From positions 1 to 15,971 of the forward strand of contig CAZIID010000012.1 of NCBI GenBank assembly GCA_964539415.1: a stretch of 15,971 bases of DNA. The letters run 5' to 3'. The position numbers and the translations under genes are program-made. Shown in pieces: positions 7,195 to 14,214 of this stretch (positions within the stretch are counted from its first letter, which is position 1; each line of letters starts with the position of its first letter). The notes below the pieces were generated by a model. It was not told the origin of the DNA, did not search any database, and saw nothing but the letters and a program-made list of their open reading frames with translations. The DNA comes from CAYQFQ01 sp964539415 (GTDB taxonomy: Bacteria > Patescibacteriota > Minisyncoccia > Phycocordibacterales > GWA1-40-21).

Positions 7195-7257
7195 AGTAAT
7201 TAGATACTAATATAACATATTTTTATATTTAGCAAATTTTTGGTCTTTATTTGATAT

Positions 7258-7301
7258 ACAATATATAGCAAGTTCGCCATGGCGAACTTGCTATATATTG
7301 T
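7258..7301. repeat. Perfect 44-bp palindrome upstream of the Cas2-like gene
   Basis: The sequence is perfectly self-complementary around the centre between 7279 and 7280. The core half-site is AAGTTCGCCA, extended outward by ACAATATATAGC. It ends 12 bases before the start codon at 7314, overlaps plausible -10 sequences of that gene, and would give a 22-bp stem in a transcript. It may be an operator, an RNA structure or a mobile palindrome. Confidence 0.95.
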
Positions 7302-7313
7302 TATAATAAAAAT

Positions 7314-7730
7314 ATGGAAAGGAAACTAAAATATAAAGGGGTTACAGTTAACACTTTTGGTTTACCAATAATGTACTCTGATAAAAAAGAAGGTAAGTCT
7401 GAAGTTCGCCATGGCGAACTTCATAAATCTGATAGTAAATATCATCATTATCATTATTTTAATTCTACTTTTACAGAGACTGCACCTAAAGATTTGATTG
7501 TTATGTATGATATCCCGCACGAGAAGAAAAAGGAACGAGATTGGTTCAGACGACATCTAAAAAAGTTTAATTATACAATGATTCAAAAAAGTGTATGGGT
7601 TGGTCCATCACCACTACCTAAAGACTTTCTCGATTATGTTAAATCGATAAATCTTATTGATCAATTGAAGACCTTTAAATTAGCCAAGTCATATACAAAG
7701 GAGGAAAGTGCGTATAAGAATGCTTTATAA
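7314..7730 (+). CDS. Stand-alone Cas2/PaaX_M-like protein
   Basis: From about residue 60 the 138-residue product resembles the Cas2-like fold of CRISPR Cas2 and of the PaaX middle domain: KDLIVMYDIP gives the first strand with the conserved Asp, followed by a charged helix KKKERDWFRRHLKKF, then MIQKSVWVGPSPLP, a helix and LKTFKLAKSY. The first 60 residues are not recognised and are low in complexity (HHYHYF). Residues 30-37 (EVRHGELH) are encoded by a palindrome whose core also occurs upstream of the gene. No CRISPR array, cas1 or effector is in the window, so a role in spacer acquisition is unlikely. Known single-domain relatives in patescibacterial genomes have no settled function. It could be a DNA- or RNA-binding regulator, a nuclease, or a factor acting on the palindromes. 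The start has no Shine-Dalgarno sequence. Confidence 0.75.
   Translation: MERKLKYKGVTVNTFGLPIMYSDKKEGKSEVRHGELHKSDSKYHHYHYFNSTFTETAPKDLIVMYDIPHEKKKERDWFRRHLKKFNYTMIQKSVWVGPSPLPKDFLDYVKSINLIDQLKTFKLAKSYTKEESAYKNAL
7400..7423. repeat. 24-bp palindrome inside the Cas2-like coding frame
   Basis: TGAAGTTCGCCA and its exact reverse complement form a perfect palindrome that shares its 20-bp core with the upstream copy. Its length is eight codons, so the reading frame is kept across it. Confidence 0.95.
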
Positions 7731-7734
7731 AGGT

Positions 7735-7755
7735 GAAGTTCGCCATAGCAACTTG
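7735..7755. repeat. Decayed palindrome copy after the Cas2-like gene
   Basis: GAAGTTCGCCAT is intact, but the right half reads AGCAACTTG, with one substitution and one missing base relative to the perfect copies. It begins four bases after the stop codon. Confidence 0.8.
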
Positions 7756-7788
7756 GTGGTATACATATTTCACTGCGTATCTGGAAGC

Positions 7789-7816
7789 TAGACTTTGAGG
7801 TATTATTTGATATAAT
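7789..7816 (+). promoter_or_regulatory. Promoter of greA
   Basis: TAGACT (7789-7794) and a consensus TATAAT (7811-7816) are separated by 16 bases, about 36 bases before the greA start. The -10 is perfect; the -35 matches four of six positions. lysS, five bases after greA, is probably on the same transcript. Confidence 0.55.
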
Positions 7817-7852
7817 GGCAATATTATTTTAATCACATCATAAAAAAATACT

Positions 7853-8317
7853 ATGGAAGAAAGAGAATATTTAACTAGAGAGAAATATGAGATGTTGGCT
7901 AAGGAGCTTACAGAATTAAAGACAGTAAAAAGAAAAGAAGTTGCTGATGCTTTGGATTATGCAAGAGGATTGGGTGACTTATCTGAAAATGCAGAATATC
8001 ATGAAGCTAGAGAAGCACAAGCAAATCTTGAAGATAAAATAAAGAAGCTAGATGCTTTGTTAAAAAATGCATCTGTTTTTGAGGATAAACATACTGATAG
8101 AGTTATGATTGGTAGCACTGTTACTGTAAAGAATGAAGCAACTAATCAAGAAAAAACAATTAAGATCGTTGGATCAGAAGAATCTGACACCGCTCAAGGT
8201 AAGATTTCTAATAAATCTCCAATGGGTAGTGCTGTTCTTGGAAAGAAGAAAGATGAAGCTTTCAGTTTTACAACTCCAGCTGGCACTATGAAATATAAGG
8301 TAGTTAGTATAAAATAA
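7853..8317 (+). CDS. greA: Transcription elongation factor GreA
   Basis: GreA rescues backtracked RNA polymerase by stimulating transcript cleavage through its secondary channel. At 154 residues the protein is of usual length. It has the N-terminal coiled coil with the acidic tip motif GDLSENAEYHEA (about 42-53), whose Asp and Glu position the catalytic metal. The C-terminal FKBP-like domain contains IGSTVTV, SNKSPMGSAVLGKKKDEAF and a final YKVVSIK strand. The ATG lacks a Shine-Dalgarno sequence and follows an AT-rich leader. lysS starts four bases after the stop, so the two form a tight pair. Confidence 0.96.
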   Translation: MEEREYLTREKYEMLAKELTELKTVKRKEVADALDYARGLGDLSENAEYHEAREAQANLEDKIKKLDALLKNASVFEDKHTDRVMIGSTVTVKNEATNQEKTIKIVGSEESDTAQGKISNKSPMGSAVLGKKKDEAFSFTTPAGTMKYKVVSIK

Positions 8318-8321
8318 TCTT

Positions 8322-9782
8322 ATGGCTTCATTTGAAGAAATAAGAAAAACTAGAATAGAAAAACTTAATCTTTTAAAAGATATGGGGATTGAACCATATC
8401 CTGCTACTTGTAATAGAGATTTCTATTTAAAAGATCTAATAGCTGATTTCGAAAAGATATCTTCTGATGGAAAAGATGTTTCTTTGGTTGGAAGGGTTAT
8501 GTCTATACGAGGACAAGGAGGTTTGATGTTTTTTAATATCAACGATGGCACAGCATCATTCCAAGGTTTGCTTAAAAAAGATGAAATGAAAGAGTCTGTT
8601 TTTGATTTATTTGAAAAAACAGTAGACATTGGAGATTTTATTGAAATAAAAGGAAGTTTGTTTGTTACAAAAAGAGGAGAAAAAACTTCTAAAGTTTCAG
8701 AATGGAAAATGCTTTCAAAAAGTTTGAGACCTCTACCTGAAAAATGGCACGGACTTCAAGACGAAGAAGAAAAGAATAGAAAAAGATATTTAGATATCAT
8801 GTTTAACCCAGAGGTTAAAGAGATGGTAGAAAAAAGATCTAAGTTTTGGAAATCCGTAAGAAACTTTTTATTAGAAAAAAGTTTTATGGAAGTTGAAACT
8901 CCTGTTTTAGAAAATACCGCTGGTGGTGCAGAAGCAAGACCTTTTACTACACATTACAATGCCTTAGATATTGATGTTTTTCTTAGGATTTCACCAGAAC
9001 TTTGGTTAAAGAGGCTTATGGTTGCGGGTTTTCCAAAAGTTTTTGAGATAGGAAGGATTTTTAGAAATGAAGGTATGGATGCGGAACATTTACAGGATTA
9101 TACACAGATGGAATTTTATTGGGCATACGCTGACTATAATGACGGAATGAAATTTGTTGAAGAAATGTATAAATATGTTGCTTTGGAAACATTTGGAACT
9201 CTCAAATTTAAAATAAAAGGATTTGATATTGATCTTGATAAGAAATGGGAGACTTTGGATTTCAAAGAGATAATTAAAAAAGATACTGGAATAGATATTG
9301 ATACAGCTCTGCTAGATGAAATGGAAAGTAAACTTCAAGACCTTAAGATAAAATACGATGGAAAGGGTTTTAATAAAAATCGAGCTATAGATTCTTTGTG
9401 GAAATATTGCAGAAAACAAATATCTGGTCCAGCGTTCCTTATAAATGTGCCCGTAATAATGGAACCACTTGCAAAGAGAAAAGCTAGTGATAAAAATGTT
9501 GTAGAAAGATTTCAAGTTTTACTTGCCGGTTCTGAGATGGGGAAAGGATTCAGTGAACTTAATGATCCAATAGATCAAATGGGTAGGTTTGAAGATCAGT
9601 CTAAGCTTCGTGAAGCAGGTGATGAAGAAGCTCAAATGATGGATGGGGAATTCGTAGAAGCTTTAGAGTACGGTATGCCACCAACTTGTGGATTTGGATT
9701 TTCTGAAAGACTCTTTAGTTTCCTTATGGATAAACCTGCTAGAGAATGCCAAATTTTCTCAATAATGAGACCAAAGGGTTAA
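8322..9782 (+). CDS. lysS: Lysyl-tRNA synthetase, class II
   Basis: The enzyme charges tRNA-Lys. Residues about 54-135 form the N-terminal OB-fold anticodon-binding domain (VSLVGRVMSIRGQGGLMFFNI). The catalytic domain has motif 1 around RSKFWKSVRNFLLEKSFMEVETPVL, motif 2 FEIGRIFRNEG (241-251) with AEHLQDYTQMEFYWAYADYND after it, and motif 3 GFGFSERLFSFL near the C-terminus with its conserved Arg. At 486 residues the length is typical. Motif 3 is unusual: bacterial LysRS normally reads GIGIDR there, while this one has GFSER. This agrees with a divergent bacterial lineage. LysRS is preferred over AspRS or AsnRS because of the overall domain order and the RPLPEKWHGLQDEEEKNRKRYLD segment. Confidence 0.9.
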   Translation: MASFEEIRKTRIEKLNLLKDMGIEPYPATCNRDFYLKDLIADFEKISSDGKDVSLVGRVMSIRGQGGLMFFNINDGTASFQGLLKKDEMKESVFDLFEKTVDIGDFIEIKGSLFVTKRGEKTSKVSEWKMLSKSLRPLPEKWHGLQDEEEKNRKRYLDIMFNPEVKEMVEKRSKFWKSVRNFLLEKSFMEVETPVLENTAGGAEARPFTTHYNALDIDVFLRISPELWLKRLMVAGFPKVFEIGRIFRNEGMDAEHLQDYTQMEFYWAYADYNDGMKFVEEMYKYVALETFGTLKFKIKGFDIDLDKKWETLDFKEIIKKDTGIDIDTALLDEMESKLQDLKIKYDGKGFNKNRAIDSLWKYCRKQISGPAFLINVPVIMEPLAKRKASDKNVVERFQVLLAGSEMGKGFSELNDPIDQMGRFEDQSKLREAGDEEAQMMDGEFVEALEYGMPPTCGFGFSERLFSFLMDKPARECQIFSIMRPKG

Positions 9783-9811
9783 AAAAATACTAATAATTAA
9801 ATATAAAAATA

Positions 9812-10463
9812 AATGAAAGAAAACAAAAATAAACAATTTTTTATCATCTCCGTTATGCTTTTTGTTTCGCTTATTTATATAGTATCTTAAGGTGCTATAT
9901 CAAAATATAACGAATCTAAATCTTTTAAAACTTTCGTATCGTACATTTTTTCTAATCAATTCGGTGCTGTTGTCACTGCTAGTTCTACTACTGCAATAAA
10001 AACAATAGCTACTTCAACAGCTAGCACAACAATAAGTACTAAAGGTTTACCACCGGAAGCACCAACTAATTACACTGACAATAAAAATGGTACTGTTACA
10101 GATAATTACACAGGACTTATATGGAAAAAATGTACACAAGGTATGAGTGGTAACGATTGTAAGGCTGGAAGCCCTTCACTTAGAGTTTGGGTAAAAGCAA
10201 GAACAGAATGTGATGACTTGGTTTTTGCTGGTAAGTCAGATTGGAGAATGCCAACACTTAAAGAACTTCAGTCTATTGTGAATACAAAGGAATATGATCC
10301 TGCGATAAACAAAACTTTTTTTGTTAATACCACAGACGATCCATATTGGACAGAAACTTCTCCTGCAGAATATCTTGCGAGCAAGTTTACTGTGCTATTT
10401 TCTGATGGAAGTGTTTACTATAAGGATAGTAACAATTTTGCAGCAACAAGGTGTGTAAGATAG
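9812..10463 (+). pseudogene. Broken secreted DUF1566 (Lcl C-terminal) protein
   Basis: The C-terminal part is a DUF1566-type domain: GTVTDNYTGLIWKKC, DWRMPTLKELQSIV, YWTETSP, and the terminal ATRCVR with paired cysteines. Upstream in the same frame lie a Ser/Thr-rich linker and a hydrophobic segment (FFIISVMLFVSLIYIVS) that looks like a signal anchor. Two lesions break it: the only upstream ATG (9812) is in another frame and would join the hydrophobic segment only if one base of the T7 run at 9836-9842 were lost, and TAA at 9888-9890 interrupts the frame. The longest ATG-initiated remnant, 10143-10463, would lack the membrane anchor and the first strands of the domain. It is probably a relic; sequencing error or recoding cannot be excluded. 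Confidence 0.7.
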
Positions 10464-10486
10464 GAGATTGAATAATAAAATTATAT

Positions 10487-10527
10487 AAAAATACACCTCG
10501 TTTCTTTAAAAAACGAGGTGTATTTTT
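10487..10527 (+). terminator. Strong intrinsic terminator
   Basis: AAAAATACACCTCGTTT (10487-10503) and its exact reverse complement (10511-10527) make a 17-bp stem with a seven-base loop, ending in TATTTTTAT. It isolates the lysS region from the mraZ cluster and can act in both directions. Confidence 0.9.
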
Positions 10528-10666
10528 ATATTTATAATTTAAGATCAATTTGTAACTGTTGATAACTCATAATTATAATTATTATCTTTATTATTTATCT
10601 ATAAATATCCTTATATTAAGCCATATAATATAGTGAACTAGTTATGAACTTTTTTCTTTTAAAATG

Positions 10667-10722
10667 TTGTTGCTTTGTGGGTTAAAGTGCTATAAAATAT
10701 ATCTTAAGTGGGAAAAGGTGGG
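10667..10722 (+). promoter_or_regulatory. mraZ promoter with MraZ-binding boxes
   Basis: TTGTTG (10667-10672) and TATAAA (10691-10696) are 18 bases apart. GTGGG boxes occur at 10677, 10708 and 10718, and a degenerate GTGCT at 10687. Two pairs therefore have the 10-bp spacing known for MraZ operators. One pair lies between -35 and -10 and the other follows the -10, a layout suited to autorepression. Between 10528 and 10666 I see only AT-rich sequence. Confidence 0.6.
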
Positions 10723-10748
10723 GCTAAAACAATTTTCTAAAAATAATT

Positions 10749-11183
10749 ATGTTAATAGGAGAATACATTCACACATTAGATGAAAAGAAGAGAGTATCTT
10801 TGCCTGTTAAATTTAGAAAAGAAATGGGAAAGAAAATTATTGTTACAGCAGGTTTAGACAATTGTTTGTGGGTGTTTACTTTAGCTCAATGGAATAAGAT
10901 CTCAGAGAAACTTTCAGATTTTTCAATGCTCCAGGCAGACAATAGAAGTTTCAATAGATATATGTTTGGAAGTGCAACTGAAGTAGAAGTAGATACAATC
11001 GGTAGAATTCTTTTGCCAGATTTTCTTATAGAAAGAAGTGATTTAAAAAATAAAGTTGCTGTAGTGGGGGTTCAAGACAGAGTAGAAATATGGAATGAAA
11101 GTGCATGGAAAGAATATAAGTGCGTTGTTGAAAAACGTGCAGATCAATTGGCTGAAAAACTAGGGCAGGCAGGAGCGATATAA
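10749..11183 (+). CDS. mraZ: Transcriptional regulator MraZ
   Basis: MraZ is the DNA-binding regulator that heads the division and cell-wall (dcw) cluster. The 144-residue protein has the two SpoVT/AbrB-type halves of the family: MLIGEYIHTLDEKKRVSLPVKFR at the N-terminus and the second half around FGSATEVEVDTIGRILLPDFL (about 73-93). Each contains the expected strand-turn with an Asp and a basic residue. The product ends with a helical tail. GTGGG boxes upstream suggest control of its own operon. No Shine-Dalgarno sequence precedes the ATG. rsmH begins four bases after its stop. Confidence 0.95.
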   Translation: MLIGEYIHTLDEKKRVSLPVKFRKEMGKKIIVTAGLDNCLWVFTLAQWNKISEKLSDFSMLQADNRSFNRYMFGSATEVEVDTIGRILLPDFLIERSDLKNKVAVVGVQDRVEIWNESAWKEYKCVVEKRADQLAEKLGQAGAI

Positions 11184-11187
11184 GTAT

Positions 11188-12123
11188 ATGAATATTAAAA
11201 TAGATCAGAAAGACAAAAATAATACTGTAAGTGTTCATAGATCAGTTCTTTTAAATGAAGCGGTAGACGGGCTTAACCTCAAAGAAGGGGATGTGTTTTT
11301 TGATGGAACACTTGGTGGTGGAGGACACAGCGAAAAAGTCTGTTCAGAATATGGTAATAAAATAAAACTTATTGCTGTTGATAGAGACGCCGAAGCAATT
11401 GAAAGAGCAAAGAATAAACTAGAAAGATTCGATTGTGAGAAGCATTTTGTTTTGTCTAATTATAAAAATATAGACAAAGTAATTGAAAGTTTAAAGATAT
11501 TAAAAGTAGATAAGATACTTTTAGATCTTGGACTTAGCTCGGATCAATTTGAAACATCTGGTAGGGGGTTTGCTTTTAGAACAGACGAACCATTATTTAT
11601 GACTTTCTCATCAGATCCAGAAAATGAAGTCGTAAACGCAGAAAAAATAGTAAACGATTGGTCAGAAGAAACGATTGCAGATATTTTGTTCGGTTATGCT
11701 GATGAAAAGTATGCAAGAAGAATAGCTAGGGTAATAGTAGAAGAACGACAAATACAACCCATCAAGACGACATTTGAGCTTGTAGCGATAGTAGAAAAGG
11801 CCGTCCCAGCAATTTACAAAAGAGGAAAGATACATTTTGCCACAAAAACTTTTCAGGCTTTAAGAATTGCCGTAAACGACGAAATAGAATCATTGAAAGA
11901 AGGTTTGATAAAAAGTTTTGAATGTTTGAATAGTGAAGGAAGAATTTCTGTAATTTCATTCCATAGTATAGAAGACAGGATTGTTAAGAATTTCTTTAAA
12001 GAGAAGAGCTTGCAAGGTTTAGCAAAAGTTATAACAAAAAAACCTATTGTTCCAACAGATGAAGAAATAAGAAGTAATCCAAGATCAAGAAGTGCCAAGT
12101 TAAGAATTTTAGAAAAAATATAA
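11188..12123 (+). CDS. rsmH: 16S rRNA m4C1402 methyltransferase RsmH (MraW)
   Basis: RsmH methylates N4 of C1402 in the 16S rRNA decoding site using S-adenosylmethionine. The protein opens with VHRSVLLNEAVDGL, followed by the SAM-binding loop FFDGTLGGGGHS (37-48), then LLDLGLSSDQFE with the following GRGFAFR, HFATKTFQALRIAVNDE and the C-terminal SFHSIEDRIVKNFFKE and NPRSRSAKLRILEK. All are family hallmarks, and 311 residues is normal. Its TAA stop shares a base with the ATG of the next gene (TAATG), which suggests translational coupling. Confidence 0.97.
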   Translation: MNIKIDQKDKNNTVSVHRSVLLNEAVDGLNLKEGDVFFDGTLGGGGHSEKVCSEYGNKIKLIAVDRDAEAIERAKNKLERFDCEKHFVLSNYKNIDKVIESLKILKVDKILLDLGLSSDQFETSGRGFAFRTDEPLFMTFSSDPENEVVNAEKIVNDWSEETIADILFGYADEKYARRIARVIVEERQIQPIKTTFELVAIVEKAVPAIYKRGKIHFATKTFQALRIAVNDEIESLKEGLIKSFECLNSEGRISVISFHSIEDRIVKNFFKEKSLQGLAKVITKKPIVPTDEEIRSNPRSRSAKLRILEKI

Positions 12124-12458
12124 TGAGCAAAGAAATAAAAAGACAATTAAGTAAAATAGAATTAATAGAAAAGAAGCTTTTCTGGTTTTTGTCTGTTTTC
12201 TTGTTTATACTTTTTGTTTCCTACGGAATTTTTGTTAATAAAGCTATTTTAAATGGAAGATATAGTCAAAATTTTAATTCTTCTGTAGCTTCTCTATCTG
12301 AAGAATTGAATAGCTTGGAGTTTAAATATTTGGAATCAAAAAATAATATCACATTGGATCTTGCAGTAGCTAAAGGGTTTAAACCAGTAGAAAGTCAAAA
12401 ATTTGTTGAAAGAGGTGTATTGGAAAACACATTGTCTTTAATAACAAATGAAAAATAG
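12123..12458 (+). CDS. FtsL-like small membrane protein
   Basis: The 111-residue product has a short basic cytoplasmic N-terminus, one hydrophobic helix (about residues 19-42, FWFLSVFLFILFVSYGIFV) and an extracytoplasmic region with a probable short coiled coil (VASLSEELNSLEFKYLESKNN). This topology, together with its place between rsmH and the ftsI-type gene, matches FtsL, which joins FtsB and FtsQ to activate septal wall synthesis. Primary sequence in this family is poorly conserved, so the call depends on size, topology and position. Its start overlaps the rsmH stop, and its end overlaps the next gene by 11 bases. Confidence 0.65.
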   Translation: MSKEIKRQLSKIELIEKKLFWFLSVFLFILFVSYGIFVNKAILNGRYSQNFNSSVASLSEELNSLEFKYLESKNNITLDLAVAKGFKPVESQKFVERGVLENTLSLITNEK

Positions 12459-14175
12459 CTCGTCTTTTAATAGGGAATATATTTTTTTCTTTTTTTTCAT
12501 ATTGCTGAGTCTTCTTTTTGTCGTGCGTTTATACTTTTTACAAATTGTAAAAGGACAGTATTATTATGAAAAATCTGATAGTCAATACACGGGTAACTCA
12601 GCCAGCTCTTTTGATCGTGGGGACATATTTTTTGATTCAAAAGATGGATATTTAGTATCTGCTGCTACGGTAAAGAAAGGTTACATTATTGCTATAAATC
12701 CTTCTGTAATTCAAGCCAATAAGAGCCTAGATAAGGTATTTGAAGATTTATCCACCGTTATTACCTTAGACAAAGAGTCTTTTTACTTTAAAGCAAATAA
12801 ACTGACTGATCCTTATGAAGAGATCGCTAGAAAGATTTCTGAAGAACAGATGAATAAAATTTCATCTAAAAAAATAGACGGGGTAATTATTTCAAAAGAT
12901 AGCTGGAGAATATATCCTGGTGGACAGCTTGCATCAAACACTTTAGGTTTTGTGGGTTACAATGATAATAAACTTGAAGGAAGATATGGTTTGGAAAAAT
13001 ATTACCAAGATACGCTAAAGAGAGAAGATAATAAAGTTTTTACAAATGTTTTTGCTGAGATATTTTCAAATATTAAAAAGATTTCAGAAGATAGCGATAG
13101 AGAGGGTGATTTGGTAACTTCCATTGATCCTGAAGTTCAAAATGCTTTAGAAAGGACTGTTGGTGGAATAGAAAATTCTTGGAGTTCAAAGATAACTGGT
13201 GGAATAGTAATAGATCCAAAAACTGGTGAAGTTTATGCTATGTCAGTATCTCCAACTTTTGATTTGAATGATTTTAGTAAAGAAAAGAAAGTCGGAGTTT
13301 TTTCTAATCCTCTAATATCAGATTCTTATGAAATGGGATCTATTATCAAGCCACTCACGATAGCCTCTGGAATTGATTCTGGCGCCATAACGGCAAAAAC
13401 AACTTACAATGATACTGGTTTTATAATGGTAGACGGTAAGAAAATTTCAAATCACGACGGTTTAATCAATGGCGTATCAGATATGCAAGAAGTTTTGAGT
13501 AAATCATTGAATGTTGGTGCAGCTTTCGTAGTAAATAAAATGGGCAAGGAAAAATTTCTTGAGTATTTTAAGAATTTGGAGATAGGAACAGAAACCGGTA
13601 TTGATTTACCAAACGAAGCAGCTGGAAGCATTGAGAACCTTAATAGTCCTAGAGATATTGAGTTTGTTACCGCTTCTTTTGGACAGGGTATATCTATGAC
13701 ACCAATAAATGTTGTTAGGGCACTTTCAACACTTGCAAATGGCGGTAAACTGATTACTCCTCATATAGTAAAAAAAATTAATTATGAAGTTGGTTTATCA
13801 AAAAATATTTCTTTTGTTAATGAAGCAAAACAAGTTTTTAGAAAAGATACAACTGAAGAAGTCACTAGACTTTTGATTGGTGCTGTTGATAAGGCTCTAT
13901 TAGGAGGTAAACTAAAACAAACTAATTACAGTATAGCTGCAAAGACTGGAACAGCTCAAATGGCAAGACCAATTGAAGATGGTGGAGGTTATTATCCGGA
14001 TAAATATTTACACTCATTTTTTGGATATTTTCCAGCTTATAATCCTAGATTTTTGATTTTCCTTTATACAGTAGAGCCTAAAAGTCTGCTTTATGCTTCT
14101 GATACCTTGGCCGAACCGTTTCTTGACGTTGTTAAATTTTTGATAAATTATTATGAAATACCTCCAGATAGATAG
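12448..14175 (+). CDS. ftsI: FtsI/PBP2-type penicillin-binding transpeptidase
   Basis: This class B penicillin-binding protein crosslinks peptidoglycan stems. It has one N-terminal membrane helix (about 11-34), a reduced dimerisation domain beginning at SSFDRGDIFFDSKDG, and a transpeptidase domain with the three active-site motifs: SIIK (298-301, catalytic Ser), SLN (353-355) and KTG (499-501). FGQGISMTPINVVRALSTLANGG is a typical segment before the KTG. At 575 residues the length fits FtsI. Location after an ftsL-like gene in a dcw cluster supports the septal FtsI rather than the elongation-specific PBP2. No PASTA domains are present. Confidence 0.9.
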   Translation: MKNSSSFNREYIFFFFFILLSLLFVVRLYFLQIVKGQYYYEKSDSQYTGNSASSFDRGDIFFDSKDGYLVSAATVKKGYIIAINPSVIQANKSLDKVFEDLSTVITLDKESFYFKANKLTDPYEEIARKISEEQMNKISSKKIDGVIISKDSWRIYPGGQLASNTLGFVGYNDNKLEGRYGLEKYYQDTLKREDNKVFTNVFAEIFSNIKKISEDSDREGDLVTSIDPEVQNALERTVGGIENSWSSKITGGIVIDPKTGEVYAMSVSPTFDLNDFSKEKKVGVFSNPLISDSYEMGSIIKPLTIASGIDSGAITAKTTYNDTGFIMVDGKKISNHDGLINGVSDMQEVLSKSLNVGAAFVVNKMGKEKFLEYFKNLEIGTETGIDLPNEAAGSIENLNSPRDIEFVTASFGQGISMTPINVVRALSTLANGGKLITPHIVKKINYEVGLSKNISFVNEAKQVFRKDTTEEVTRLLIGAVDKALLGGKLKQTNYSIAAKTGTAQMARPIEDGGGYYPDKYLHSFFGYFPAYNPRFLIFLYTVEPKSLLYASDTLAEPFLDVVKFLINYYEIPPDR

Positions 14176-14181
14176 GTAGAT

Positions 14182-14208
14182 TTGAGTCTGTTTAATGTGT
14201 GCTAATAT
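14182..14208 (+). promoter_or_regulatory. Possible murF promoter giving a leaderless transcript
   Basis: TTGAGT (14182-14187) and TAATAT (14203-14208) are 15 bases apart; TATAAA at 14206 gives an alternative 18-base spacing. Either -10 lies within nine bases of the murF ATG at 14215, so transcription would begin at or near the start codon. Confidence 0.4.
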
Positions 14209-14214
14209 AAATAT

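Noticed and set aside
7258..7755. CRISPR array next to the Cas2-like gene
   Set aside because: There are only three palindrome copies at irregular spacing, one inside a gene, with no unique spacers of even length and no cas1.
9888..9890. TAA read as a sense codon
   Set aside because: TAA is the normal stop of many neighbouring genes, and the same gene also needs a frameshift, so decay is the simpler explanation.
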